This document shows, piece by piece, positions 21,836 through 30,192 of a DNA stretch of 30,192 nucleotides. The position numbers were made by a program, and so were the translations under genes. Origin of the DNA: DATGEP01 sp035310125 (GTDB lineage: Bacteria; Chloroflexota; Ktedonobacteria; Ktedonobacterales; JADMIN01); NCBI GenBank assembly GCA_035310125.1, contig DATGEP010000025.1, forward strand, positions 1-30,192. The letters run 5' to 3'. Each line of letters starts with the position of its first letter. The first letter of the stretch is position 1. The notes below the pieces were generated by a model that was not told the origin of the DNA, ran no database searches, and saw only the letters and a list, made by a program, of their open reading frames with translations.

Positions 21836-23347
21836 ATGCATATGCTCGTCACCACACGTCGCGAAACACCGCCGCCCACCCAGATCGCCGCGCCGGAATC
21901 CTCGCGCGATCCGTCGCGCACGCGCTGGCGTACCCTGCTCCATTGGGTGCGGCTCGTCGTGCTCTACGCAATCGCCCTCGCCGGGCTGGCCGCTGTCCTT
22001 GGTCCCATCGGCCCCTCCGTGGATGAGTACCTCGCCGCCGCCAAAGGCGCTCGTGCCGCCCTGCGCTACGATCATGCGCTCGAAGACTTCGCCGCCGCCA
22101 GCGCCGCCGATGCCACCGACCCGCGCCCGTACTGTGGCGCGGGCGATGTGCGCATGCTGCAGCTCGAATATGCCGAAGCCGCGACGGCCTATAGCCAGTG
22201 TGCCGCCCGCGCGCCGGACGATGCCAGCGCGCGGCTGCGTCTGGGTGACGCGCTGATCGCCACAGGAAATGCCGCCGCCGCCCGCGCTGCATGGAACGCC
22301 GCCGTTGGAGTCGGCAGCCTCGATGCCCATCGCCGCCTCGCGCTCCTCGATGAGCGGCAGTCACGCATGGATGATGCCCAGCGCGAATGGAGCGTGTTCC
22401 CGTACAACGACCCCCAGGCACGCGAGCACCTCGGGCTTCTCGCCCTCTGGAGCGGCGACTACCAGACCGCCCGGCTGGATTTCCTGGCCGTGCGCGCCAC
22501 ATCCAATCCCTACGCTCGACAGATCACCGACGGCGGCTTCGTCGTCTTCGCGGCGCTGCCCGTGACCAGCGCTTTCGGCCTGGGTCTGCTCGGTTTCAAC
22601 TTTCTCAGAGCGGACCTGCCCGGCTTCGCGATTCGCCCGCTGCGAGCCGCCATCACGCTCGACCCACGACTCGGCGACGTGCACTCTTACCTGGGGTGGG
22701 CGCTCTGGCAAACAGGGCAACAGACAGACGCCCGCCCGGAGATCGCGCTTGGCACGCGCCTCGATCCCCATCTCAGCTTCGCCTGGTATGCCGCGGGTGA
22801 GGTTGCCGCCGCTGACGGCAACGCTCAGGCCGCGTTGACAGCCTACTATGCCGCGCTCAGCCACGACGCCAAGAATCCGGTCCTCTGGTCAGCGGTCGCC
22901 CGGATGTCCCTGGCGCTCTACGAATACGTGCCTGCCGAGCTTGCATTCGGGAACGCGGCGCAGCTCTCCACTGACCCAGCATATACCGTATCACTGCTGC
23001 GCTTCTACGTGGACCATTCCTACGGGCTGTTGCGGAACCGCGCGCAGGATGCGGCGAGTACCGCCCTCCAGCGCTTCCCCCACAGTGAGCCGGTACGCTA
23101 CTACGTTGCCGCCGTCTTCGATCTCTACGGCTTTCCAACGCTGGCCTATTATACGGCACGGACTGCTACCATGCTTGATCCCGCCGACCCCGCCCCATAT
23201 GTGCTGCTGGCGCGCTACGATGAAGCCGATGGCGATTATGTCCTGGCGGCGCTCGAATTGCGTACGGCGCTGGCGTTGCGCCCGGATGGCCCTTTCGCGG
23301 CTGAGGCGCGCGCGCTTCTGGCACCAATCGCGGATATTTCCGTCTGA
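21836..23347 (+). CDS. Membrane-anchored TPR-repeat protein
   Basis: A 503-residue protein with a basic, Pro-rich N-terminus, one hydrophobic segment at about residues 42-66 (WVRLVVLYAIALAGLAAVLG), and then helical repeats of the TPR type to the end. Units with the A-Y/F...P pattern include ALRYDHALEDFAAASAADATDPRPY, AEAATAYSQCAARAPDD, GNAQAALTAYYAALSHDAKNPVLW and LAALELRTALALRPDGPF. A second, shorter hydrophobic patch near 235-255 (FVVFAALPVTSAFGLGLLGF) may be buried. TPR arrays bind protein partners; no enzyme motif is present. It precedes the kinase operon on the same strand by 219 bases, a gap with its own promoter-like element, so membership in that operon is uncertain. GAGGG sits before two closely spaced ATG codons. 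Confidence 0.82.
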   Translation: MHMLVTTRRETPPPTQIAAPESSRDPSRTRWRTLLHWVRLVVLYAIALAGLAAVLGPIGPSVDEYLAAAKGARAALRYDHALEDFAAASAADATDPRPYCGAGDVRMLQLEYAEAATAYSQCAARAPDDASARLRLGDALIATGNAAAARAAWNAAVGVGSLDAHRRLALLDERQSRMDDAQREWSVFPYNDPQAREHLGLLALWSGDYQTARLDFLAVRATSNPYARQITDGGFVVFAALPVTSAFGLGLLGFNFLRADLPGFAIRPLRAAITLDPRLGDVHSYLGWALWQTGQQTDARPEIALGTRLDPHLSFAWYAAGEVAAADGNAQAALTAYYAALSHDAKNPVLWSAVARMSLALYEYVPAELAFGNAAQLSTDPAYTVSLLRFYVDHSYGLLRNRAQDAASTALQRFPHSEPVRYYVAAVFDLYGFPTLAYYTARTATMLDPADPAPYVLLARYDEADGDYVLAALELRTALALRPDGPFAAEARALLAPIADISV

Positions 23348-23440
23348 TGGACACGGGTGTAAGATAGGCGCGCGTTGCGCATCGCGACCGATTCCACACT
23401 CCAAGTGTAAGCCTCGCAACACATATGCTTGAGCGCAGAG

Positions 23441-23449
23441 TGTTATACT
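23441..23449 (+). promoter_or_regulatory. Extended -10 promoter for the kinase/PP2C/J-VWA operon
   Basis: TG at 23441-23442, one base, then TATACT at 23444-23449, an extended -10 element. No good -35 is seen, which extended -10 promoters can do without. Transcription would begin near 23456, about 110 bases before the kinase ATG. A short ACACT/AGTGT hairpin sequence lies some 45 bases upstream. Confidence 0.4.
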
Positions 23450-23566
23450 GCGATGCGGGCGACCGCCTATCATACTCCCCGCACGTTTCGTCAATTCGTG
23501 CGTTCTAACACACAAGAGCGGCTGCGGAGACGAGGCGGGCATGCGCGTGGATTGAGGGGGATACTC

Positions 23567-25519
23567 ATGGCAGCTAATTGGGGCGGAAACGGCAACGGAT
23601 ACGGCGACGACACGACGCATCTCAATGGGGGATCGGTCTACCAGCTGGCCCCCGGCACGCTGCTACAAGATCGCTATCGTGTAGAAAGCGTGCTCGGCAA
23701 GGGAGGCATGGGGCACGTCTATATCGTCCGCGACGAGCACTTCGCGGACGCCCACGTGACACCGCTGCGCTCGATGAAAGAGATGATTCCGCGCTTCCAT
23801 GAGCTGCAGAACAACATGTCCAACTTCCGGCGTGAGGCGCTGGTGCTCGAATCTCTGCGCCATCCCAACATTCCCCGTGTCTACGACTCGTTCGAGCAGT
23901 TCAACCGCGCCTATCTGGTCCTCGAATACATTGAAGGATTCGATCTGGAGCAGGTGCTCGACACTGCGACGGGCGCCCTCGACCCGGCGACCGTCGGCAA
24001 CTGGATGATTCAGATCTGCGATATCGTCTACTTCCTGCACATGCAGAGCCAGCCGATCATATTCCGTGACCTCAAGCCCAGTAATGTCATTCTGACACCC
24101 GATCACCGCATCGTGCTCATAGATTTCGGTATCGCCAAGGTCTTCCAGTCCGCCGATCCACAGACAAATGTCGGCACTCAGGGGTATGCCGCACCGGAAC
24201 AGTATGAGCGCCGCGCCGAGACTCGCTCGGACATCTACGCCATCGGCGCGATGATGCATCATCTGCTCACCAAAAGTGATCCGCGCTATCAGGCGCCGTT
24301 CAGCTTCCATGAGCGGCCCCCTCGCGCTCTCAATCCCGCCGTCTCGCCGGAGCTTGAAAAAGTCGTCATGAAGTGTCTGGAGCAGAACAAGGAGCATCGC
24401 TATCAAAATGTGCTTGAGCTGAAACAGGCGCTGGAACAGGCGCTTGGGCTGGGACCAGCGATGGACACCGGCGTCGTTCGGGCCTTCCGTCCCCCTGACA
24501 TGGGGAGCAGAACCTGGACAGGTGGCCCCGCGCCATCCGCCATCATGACCCAGTCGCCGCGCGTCCGCTGGCGCTACCAGACGGAGGAGGAGGTACGCTC
24601 GACACCAACCATTGCCAATGGCATGCTGTACATCGGCTCCTACGATCACAATCTCTACGCCCTCGACTTGCCAACGGGCCGATTGCGTTGGAACTACTCG
24701 TCGGACGCCGGCATCTGCGCGACGGCGGCAATCTGGCGGCATCTCGTCATTGTAGGCTCGCAGGACTTCAATGTGTATGGCCTTGACGGCGAAAGCGGCA
24801 AAGAGGTCTGGCAGTACCGCACCTTCCGGGAGGTCAGCGCGTCGCCGCGAGTCTACGAAGATCGCTTGTACGTGGGATCGGACGATGGCCACATGCATGC
24901 GATAGATCCGCGCTCAGGCCGTGCGCTCTGGCGCTATCGCACCTATCGGGAGATCCTGTCCTCGGCGGCGTATGCAAACGGGTTGCTCTTCTTCGGGGGC
25001 CGCGACGAATATTTTTATGCCGTTGATGCCATCACGGGCGACGTGAAATGGAAATACCGCACCCAGGGCGATATCATTTCGTCGCCAGTCGTGGCCGATG
25101 GCTACGTATACTTCGGCTCGATGGATTTTGCCGTCTATGCTCTGGAAGTCAAGTCGGGGTGGATGGCCTGGCGCGAGCCCACCGATAAGTTTGTGCTTTC
25201 CTCGCCGCTCGTGGTCAATGACCGGCTCTACATCGGGTCAAGCGACCGGCATCTCTATTGCCTGGACAAACGCACGGGGCAGCGACTTTGGAAATATCCC
25301 GCCGGTCAACAGGTGAACTCGGCGCCGGCCTATGCCAACGGCGTCATTTACTTCGGTTGCATAGATGGTGGCGTCTATGCCATTGATGCCAGCAGCGGTA
25401 AGCTGATCTGGCGCTTCCAAACGGGGGATAAAGTCTGCGGATCGCCAGTGGTGCACGAGGGTGTCGTGTATGTTGGCAGCTCCGACAACTACGTGTATGC
25501 CCTCGAAGCCAATCCGTAA
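23567..25519 (+). CDS. Ser/Thr protein kinase with C-terminal eight-blade PQQ-type propeller
   Basis: A 650-residue protein. Residues about 37-295 are a Hanks-type kinase: glycine loop GKGGMGHV (44-51), ATP-binding Lys71 (RSMKEM), alphaC Glu near 90, catalytic loop IIFRDLKPSN with Asp169, DFG at 186-188, and APE at 209-211. The usual HRD His is Phe. A linker of about 35 residues leads to eight repeats of about 40 residues (331-650), each with the form W-Y-T...S-P...G-Y-GS-D...AL-G, the PQQ/BamB-type blade. No membrane helix lies between kinase and propeller, so the propeller appears cytoplasmic. GAGGGGG sits six bases before the ATG; the frame is open further upstream without a site. It is the first of three close genes with PP2C and J-VWA proteins. 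Confidence 0.93.
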   Translation: MAANWGGNGNGYGDDTTHLNGGSVYQLAPGTLLQDRYRVESVLGKGGMGHVYIVRDEHFADAHVTPLRSMKEMIPRFHELQNNMSNFRREALVLESLRHPNIPRVYDSFEQFNRAYLVLEYIEGFDLEQVLDTATGALDPATVGNWMIQICDIVYFLHMQSQPIIFRDLKPSNVILTPDHRIVLIDFGIAKVFQSADPQTNVGTQGYAAPEQYERRAETRSDIYAIGAMMHHLLTKSDPRYQAPFSFHERPPRALNPAVSPELEKVVMKCLEQNKEHRYQNVLELKQALEQALGLGPAMDTGVVRAFRPPDMGSRTWTGGPAPSAIMTQSPRVRWRYQTEEEVRSTPTIANGMLYIGSYDHNLYALDLPTGRLRWNYSSDAGICATAAIWRHLVIVGSQDFNVYGLDGESGKEVWQYRTFREVSASPRVYEDRLYVGSDDGHMHAIDPRSGRALWRYRTYREILSSAAYANGLLFFGGRDEYFYAVDAITGDVKWKYRTQGDIISSPVVADGYVYFGSMDFAVYALEVKSGWMAWREPTDKFVLSSPLVVNDRLYIGSSDRHLYCLDKRTGQRLWKYPAGQQVNSAPAYANGVIYFGCIDGGVYAIDASSGKLIWRFQTGDKVCGSPVVHEGVVYVGSSDNYVYALEANP

Positions 25520-25580
25520 CGTGCTATAACACAGGTAAAGCGGCGAATAGAGCCAGATGTGCGGTAGTGAGGGGGCATGC

Positions 25581-27542
25581 GTGGATCAGGGCGACGAGCG
25601 GATTGATGACATGACAACAGAGCACGACGAGCATGATGAGGCCGTCTTCGAGGCCGATACGGCGGAATTGAAAGCGGTGACCGCTCCGCCCGCATCGTCT
25701 GGCAGCGCGCCGGAATCAAATCATTCCGCCCCTCTCCCCGCGGAAGACTCTGTCAGCGACTCTAACGCGGGCGATGTGGCGGTGAATACAGCGGAAAGCC
25801 ATCCGCAGTCGCCGCCGGATATATCACCAGCCGCGCAGGTGGATTCGTCGCCGCTCGCGCCGGGCGCCTCAGTTGGCGGCTATCGAATCGAGCGCGTCTT
25901 GCGATCCACGACGGACGAGGTGACCTATCTGGCGGTGGAGGTCGGAGTGGGTGCGGCTGAAGGCACTGAAGGCACTGAAGGCGTTGAGAATGCCGAAGAC
26001 AGTGCTCCTCCCGCACCGGCGGCGCATGTCATCCTGATCGAGCGCCAGCCTGGCAGTTTCGCTGCCGCGTCTGGGATCGTCACGCTGCGGTTGCGCCATC
26101 CCCGGCTGCTGGCGCCGCGTGAGGTGGTGGAGCAGGGCGGGCACGAATATCTTGTCGTAGAAACCATCACCGGCCCGGATGGTACGCTGGCCGAGACGGT
26201 GGCGCAGGGCGCCCGGCTGGATCCCCCTACAGCGCTCGCAACGGGCGCTGGCCTGGCCGATGCGCTTAGCTACCTGCATCGTAATAGCGTGGCGCATCTG
26301 CATGTTTCGCCGGATGTGCTGGTCGTTACCGGCGGGCGGGCATACCTGGGTGGCATGGAAAGCGCCGAGCGAGTGGCGCAAGGCGCGGGCGATGTCTCCG
26401 CGCTCTTCGCCCGCGACGCGAACTTCCTGGCACGCTCGCTTGGCGTACTGGCGGGCCTTTCGGAAGAACCAGAGCCGAATGAGAGCCTGACGGTGGACGT
26501 GCTGCGCCAGGTCGTCGCGTATGGCGCCGCCAATTCCTTCACGAATGTGGATGATGTCGCGGCCACCTGCGCCGCCGCGCTACAAACCACGCCGTCGCTC
26601 GCGCTGAACGGCGAGGCCGCCTCTGGCCGCCTCGCATTCTTGAGCGCCGCCGCCACGAGCGTTGGGCGTGTCCGCAGCGAGAATCAGGACGCTTGCGCGC
26701 GCGTCATCTTCGACATATTCGACGACATCTCCGGGGATATGCCGCTCAACGTATTTCTCATTGCGGACGGCATGGGTGGTGAAGCGAAGGGCGAGGTTGC
26801 CAGCCGCATCGCGGCGCGTACCGTGCCTGCGGAGATGGTGCGTAGCTTTGCTGTTTCAGAGCTGCTCCGGCCCGTCGAGGCCGCCACCGGCGACGAATCG
26901 TCCACGCTCTTGTATACGGATGAGAAGCCCAGCCTGAGTACGGCGCTCGCTCGTGCCGTCAACGAGGCGAACCGCCGCGTGCGCGACCTGTCCGCGCAGA
27001 TCGGCCAGACGACTGGCACCACCCTCACCGTCATCGCAACACGTGGCAGCCACGCCACTCTCGCGCACCTGGGCGATAGTCGCGCCTACCTTTTGCGCGG
27101 TGAGACGATGGCGCAGCTAACAGAGGACCATTCTGTCCTGGCACGGCTCCAGGCGATAGATCACCCGCTGCTGAGTGACCCAGATGTCTTCGTGCCGCGC
27201 AATATGCTCTATCGCTCGCTCGGACAGGAAGACGACGCCAACGCCGATACGCTGGACTTCACGCTGTCGGACGGCGATCGGTTGATGCTCTGCTCAGACG
27301 GTCTCTGGGACGAAGTGGACGACTACGCCATCGCGGAGACACTTGCCTCGGCTGGTGATCCCCGCACCTGTGCGGAGCGGCTGGTGGCGCTGGCGAATGC
27401 CTCCGGTGGGCACGACAATAGCACGGCGCTCGTCATCTTTGTGCGGAGCGCGCCAAATCTCGACGAAGCGCCCAGTGACGATGCGGTGGCTGACGCTACC
27501 ACCGGCGAGGCGAGGGAGACTCCGCAGCCAGAGGAGCATTGA
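25581..27542 (+). CDS. Pseudokinase-PP2C phosphatase fusion
   Basis: A 653-residue protein. Residues 1-95 are acidic and disordered. Residues about 99-335 follow a protein kinase fold (GYRIERVLRSTTDEVTYLAVE; LRHPRLLAPREVVEQGGHEYLVVE; LADALSYLHRNSVAHLHVSPDVLVV; YLGGME), but the catalytic residues are gone: Lys to Glu, catalytic Asp to His241, loop Lys to Ser243, Asn to Val246, DFG to GGM. Residues 355-622 are a full PP2C domain: SENQDA, LIADGMGG, TGTTLTVI, LGDSRAYLLR, LTEDHSVL, CSDGLWDEV and GGHDNSTALV, with all metal-binding Asp residues. GTG at 25581 is preferred because GAGGGGG precedes it by five bases, as in the kinase gene; ATG at 25557 is an alternative. It should dephosphorylate the kinase or its targets. 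Confidence 0.9.
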   Translation: MDQGDERIDDMTTEHDEHDEAVFEADTAELKAVTAPPASSGSAPESNHSAPLPAEDSVSDSNAGDVAVNTAESHPQSPPDISPAAQVDSSPLAPGASVGGYRIERVLRSTTDEVTYLAVEVGVGAAEGTEGTEGVENAEDSAPPAPAAHVILIERQPGSFAAASGIVTLRLRHPRLLAPREVVEQGGHEYLVVETITGPDGTLAETVAQGARLDPPTALATGAGLADALSYLHRNSVAHLHVSPDVLVVTGGRAYLGGMESAERVAQGAGDVSALFARDANFLARSLGVLAGLSEEPEPNESLTVDVLRQVVAYGAANSFTNVDDVAATCAAALQTTPSLALNGEAASGRLAFLSAAATSVGRVRSENQDACARVIFDIFDDISGDMPLNVFLIADGMGGEAKGEVASRIAARTVPAEMVRSFAVSELLRPVEAATGDESSTLLYTDEKPSLSTALARAVNEANRRVRDLSAQIGQTTGTTLTVIATRGSHATLAHLGDSRAYLLRGETMAQLTEDHSVLARLQAIDHPLLSDPDVFVPRNMLYRSLGQEDDANADTLDFTLSDGDRLMLCSDGLWDEVDDYAIAETLASAGDPRTCAERLVALANASGGHDNSTALVIFVRSAPNLDEAPSDDAVADATTGEARETPQPEEH

Positions 27543-27545
27543 TCT

Positions 27546-29219
27546 ATGCGCCAGGACTTCTATGCGGTGCTGGGAGTCTCGCCGGCAGCTTCCGCTGACG
27601 AGATTCGCCAGGCGTTCCGCCAGCTCGCGCGCCAGTTTCACCCCGATGCCAACCCCGGTGATCCCGCTGTCGCCGAGCACTTCAAGGTCGTGAACGAGGC
27701 GTATCGTGTGCTCGGGACGCCCCAGCTACGCACAGCATATGACCAGGCGCTGCGCATCGTACGCCCGGCGTCTAGCGTGGCTGCGTCGTCCACCCAGACG
27801 CACATTCCCACGCCGCCACACGGGCCTATCAGTGGACCGCGCACGACCATGTATCCGGCGCCTGGCGGCTCTCCCGCGGATACAGACGCGGCTCCCGTCC
27901 TGATGGCGCAAATCACGCCCGCCCAGCCAGCAATTGTCGCGCCGCATGAGCCGACCCGCTTCTATCTGCTCGCTGAGCTGGGGGCCACCCGTAAGCCTGC
28001 CGTGATAGATCCGCTGCCGCTCGATCTGGCCCTGGTCGTGGACCGCTCGATGTCCATGAAAGGGGAGAAAATCTCCGAAGTCAAGCGCGGCGTGATGAAC
28101 CTGCTCGATCAGCTGCATGCAAACGATCTGCTAACGCTCGTATTCTTCGACAACAAGGCGGAAGTGCTGGCGGACGGCGAAACAGTGCGCGGGCGAGCTG
28201 GGATCGAGATGGCACTGGATGGACTTAACGCGCGTGGCGGCACCAACATCGCGAGTGGACTTGAGGCGGCGCTGGAACGGCTGGCGCCTCGCCAGACGCG
28301 CTCGCGCGTGATGAGTCTCGTGCTGCTCTCGGACGGCCGGACAATCAGCGACTCCGAGCGCTGCGTGGAGCTGGCGGCACACGCCCGCGATATGGGTGTC
28401 TCGATCACTGCGCTCGGCCTGGGACTGGACTGGAACCGCGATCTGCTGGACCGCATCGCGGCAGTCAGTGGCGGCGGCTCCAATTTCGTTGAGCGGCCAA
28501 GCGAGCTGCAGACCATGTTTGACGAGGTGATAATGCGACTGCGGGCCACGCTCGCCTCCGGCATGCGCATGACGTTCGAGCCGGTGCCAGGTGTACATAT
28601 CGCTCGTGCCACACGCATTGCCCCCGACATCGCGGAAGCCTTTGCGGTAGCCACAGATGCGCTGCCCACACTGCTAGATAGCAGCAGCAGCCCGGTAACA
28701 GTAGACCTGGGCGCGCTGGTGGGCAGGCCGGATATCGAGAGCGCGGCGGTCGTCTGGGATCTCGTGCTGGACCCGTCGGTGCTGGTTGCCCGCAACGGCG
28801 CCTACGACTTCGGGCGGCTCACGGCGGCATATTGGGCGCCACGGCACGGCGGTGGACAGATGGAGCGATTGGCGCATCACCTCCAAATACCGGTGAACAT
28901 GAGCGGCCAGCCCGCGCCTTTCGCCCCCGACGTGCGCCTGGCGCTGGAGCTGATTACGGCCTACCGGCTGCAGACGCAGGCAGACCAGTTCAAGACGGTA
29001 GGGAAGGTTGACGAGGCAGTGAAGCGCATGCGGACGGCTGAGCTGCGGTTGCAGAACGTCGGGTCGGGCAATCTGGCAAGCAAGGCGCGCGAGGCTGCCC
29101 AGGCGCTGTCGGGAGCCGGCGACGCGGGCATCACCGAAACGCTGCGCGCCAAATACGACACGAAGAACCACGGTGGTATCTTCCACCGCCTGCGCCGGCG
29201 GCAGGCCGGCAATGTGTAA
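27546..29219 (+). CDS. J-domain / VWA-domain fusion protein
   Basis: A 557-residue protein. Residues 1-70 are a J-domain with the HPD motif at 32-34 (FHPDANPGD) and the helix IV region EAYRVLGTPQLRTAYDQAL. A Pro-rich linker (75-135) follows. Residues about 158-345 are a VWA domain with a complete MIDAS: DRSMS (166-170), Thr233 in GGTNIASGL, and Asp263 in LLSDGRT. The remaining ~210 residues are a mixed beta/helical region with a helical end (VGKVDEAVKRMRTAELRLQNVG) that I do not recognise. There is no zinc finger or client-binding domain as in DnaJ, and no Trp-anchored membrane segment. GAGGAG at 27531-27536 overlaps the end of the PP2C gene; the ATG is three bases after that stop, so the two genes are coupled. 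The J-domain should recruit DnaK. Confidence 0.9.
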   Translation: MRQDFYAVLGVSPAASADEIRQAFRQLARQFHPDANPGDPAVAEHFKVVNEAYRVLGTPQLRTAYDQALRIVRPASSVAASSTQTHIPTPPHGPISGPRTTMYPAPGGSPADTDAAPVLMAQITPAQPAIVAPHEPTRFYLLAELGATRKPAVIDPLPLDLALVVDRSMSMKGEKISEVKRGVMNLLDQLHANDLLTLVFFDNKAEVLADGETVRGRAGIEMALDGLNARGGTNIASGLEAALERLAPRQTRSRVMSLVLLSDGRTISDSERCVELAAHARDMGVSITALGLGLDWNRDLLDRIAAVSGGGSNFVERPSELQTMFDEVIMRLRATLASGMRMTFEPVPGVHIARATRIAPDIAEAFAVATDALPTLLDSSSSPVTVDLGALVGRPDIESAAVVWDLVLDPSVLVARNGAYDFGRLTAAYWAPRHGGGQMERLAHHLQIPVNMSGQPAPFAPDVRLALELITAYRLQTQADQFKTVGKVDEAVKRMRTAELRLQNVGSGNLASKAREAAQALSGAGDAGITETLRAKYDTKNHGGIFHRLRRRQAGNV

Positions 29220-29245
29220 GATGGCGTCACCCTATCAACAATGCG

Positions 29246-30079
29246 CTATTGGCCAGGGCGCAGCACGTTGATGCCAATCTCCGCCAGAAGTGGCGGAATA
29301 TGGACAAACGATAGCACAGACTCCACCGCGTTAAAGTATGCGGCGCTGAGTGGTCGAAACGCGAAGAGCAAAAAGAACAGGATCAGCATGCCATAGTTGT
29401 AGAACGGACTGACTGCCGCCAATACCTCCCGAGAAAGCCAGGGCGCGATAATCCCAAAGCCGTCAAGCCCTGGAATCGGCAACAGGTTCAGGATGATCGC
29501 TGCCACCTGAAAGAACGCCAGCGCCGCGATCGCTTTCGTCAGAGCCGGAAAGCGAAAAGTCATCCCAAGGAAGAATGGTATAGCCAGCACGATGAGGACG
29601 AAGATATTCATCAGCGGGCCAGCCGCTGAAATGGCGCTTTGCCAGCTCCGACTGCGAACGAGATCCCGACGGAGATAGACCGCGCCTCCCGGCAGGGCGA
29701 TGAAGCCAAGCAGCAGAAAGACTACCGGCAGGACAATGCTGAGTACCGGGTGCAGATACTTGAATGGGTTGAACGAGAGGTATGAGACCGTGGCGCTGCT
29801 GTTGTCGCCACCGAGCACGGCGGTGGCGGCGTGTGCCCACTCATGCAAGCAGAGACTGAAAATCCAGCCGACGATCACGAAAACGATGCTTGCCGGGGTC
29901 AGCCAGCGGTCCGGCTGCGCGATGAGCGCGAATACGCAGAGTGCCAGGACAGCCAGAAAAGCGGCCACGATCAACCAGTTGACCGAGCCGAAGATGGTGC
30001 GCAGCGGCGAGGATGGCCGCCGGCGCGAAGGAAACGCCTGGTAAAACGCTTGTGGCACAAGCGGGTCTCTTCCGTACAC
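29246..30079 (-). CDS. Site-2 protease family (M50) membrane metalloprotease
   Basis: A 277-residue membrane protein with about six helices. The zinc site HEWAH is at residues 79-83 within a helix, and the second motif NLLPIPGLDG is at about 198-207, supplying the Asp ligand; both are needed and both are intact. SAAGPLMNIF between them is the usual third motif. Members cut membrane-bound substrates such as anti-sigma factors, or act as housekeeping proteases. It lacks the PDZ and CBS domains of larger relatives. The start is GTG at 30079, with GGGAG eight bases upstream. It converges on the J-VWA gene with only a 26-base gap, and no terminator is visible there. The bases from 30080 to 30192 contain a short palindrome GCTCC-GA-GGAGC and perhaps the start of an unseen plus-strand gene. 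Confidence 0.88.
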   Translation of the reverse strand: MYGRDPLVPQAFYQAFPSRRRPSSPLRTIFGSVNWLIVAAFLAVLALCVFALIAQPDRWLTPASIVFVIVGWIFSLCLHEWAHAATAVLGGDNSSATVSYLSFNPFKYLHPVLSIVLPVVFLLLGFIALPGGAVYLRRDLVRSRSWQSAISAAGPLMNIFVLIVLAIPFFLGMTFRFPALTKAIAALAFFQVAAIILNLLPIPGLDGFGIIAPWLSREVLAAVSPFYNYGMLILFFLLFAFRPLSAAYFNAVESVLSFVHIPPLLAEIGINVLRPGQ

Positions 30080-30192
30080 TCTAGTAGCTCCCTTTGCCCC
30101 GTTCCCGGTGCTCTCATCATCATTCTGTCGGGTACATGCTATATGCTCCGAGGAGCGCGTGTCGAATGCGTCCCTTCCCTACTACGTTACCG

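Noticed and set aside
23663..24898. 411-codon open frame on the minus strand opposite the kinase
   Set aside because: A by-product of GC-biased third positions in the kinase gene; no domain and no ribosome site.
25981..25999. Tandem GGCACTGAA units in the pseudokinase gene as a regulatory repeat
   Set aside because: Only two to three units encoding Glu-Gly-Thr in a surface loop; simple slippage within coding sequence is enough.
30166..30192. Possible plus-strand gene start at the right edge (ATG with upstream GAGGAG and TGCTATATG)
   Set aside because: Only nine codons are visible, the spacing of the GAGGAG to the ATG is eleven bases, and the peptide matches nothing recognisable.

Overview
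Thirty kilobases of GC-rich bacterial chromosome, densely coded on both strands, with no rRNA, tRNA, transposase or CRISPR genes seen. The content suggests a Chloroflexota member, possibly Ktedonobacteria-like. The signs are a Thr/Pro-rich stalk on a secreted transglycosylase, WD40 units of the AVAWSPD type, a Hanks-type kinase fused to a PQQ propeller, a HxlR/DrrAB efflux module, PepF, and a probable TIR protein at the left edge. This placement is inference; no marker gene is present.

Left part (1-13.8 kb). A TIR-domain gene start runs off the left edge, with an O-antigen-ligase-like membrane protein upstream of it. A HIT-GNAT fusion follows. Next comes an efflux module on the minus strand (DrrA-like ATPase, DrrB-like permease, small membrane protein), divergent from a regulator made of two tandem HxlR domains. 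Then come an alpha/beta hydrolase, a secreted lytic transglycosylase, a four-helix membrane protein, a tiny His-rich protein, a broken WD40 gene leading into a BAAT-family hydrolase, and a GNAT gene overlapping a two-domain polynucleotide kinase-phosphatase that lacks the usual ligase domain.

Middle part (13.8-21.8 kb). A 929-residue secreted propeller/Ig-like protein has a clear terminator. Divergent from it are a SAM methyltransferase and an acyltransferase-3 membrane protein. Between the convergent acyltransferase and oligoendopeptidase F genes is a 927-base non-coding stretch holding six identical copies of a 21-base core repeat at irregular spacing, plus other palindromic and repeated pieces.

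Right part (21.8-30.1 kb). This is the most interesting region. A TPR membrane protein precedes a tightly packed run of three genes: a Ser/Thr kinase fused to an eight-blade PQQ-type propeller with no membrane helix between them; a PP2C phosphatase fused to what reads as a dead kinase domain; and a J-domain fused to a VWA domain. The three form a kinase / phosphatase / VWA module comparable in logic to the TerY-P triad, with chaperone (J-domain) and pseudokinase additions. A site-2 protease family gene converges on the end of this operon.
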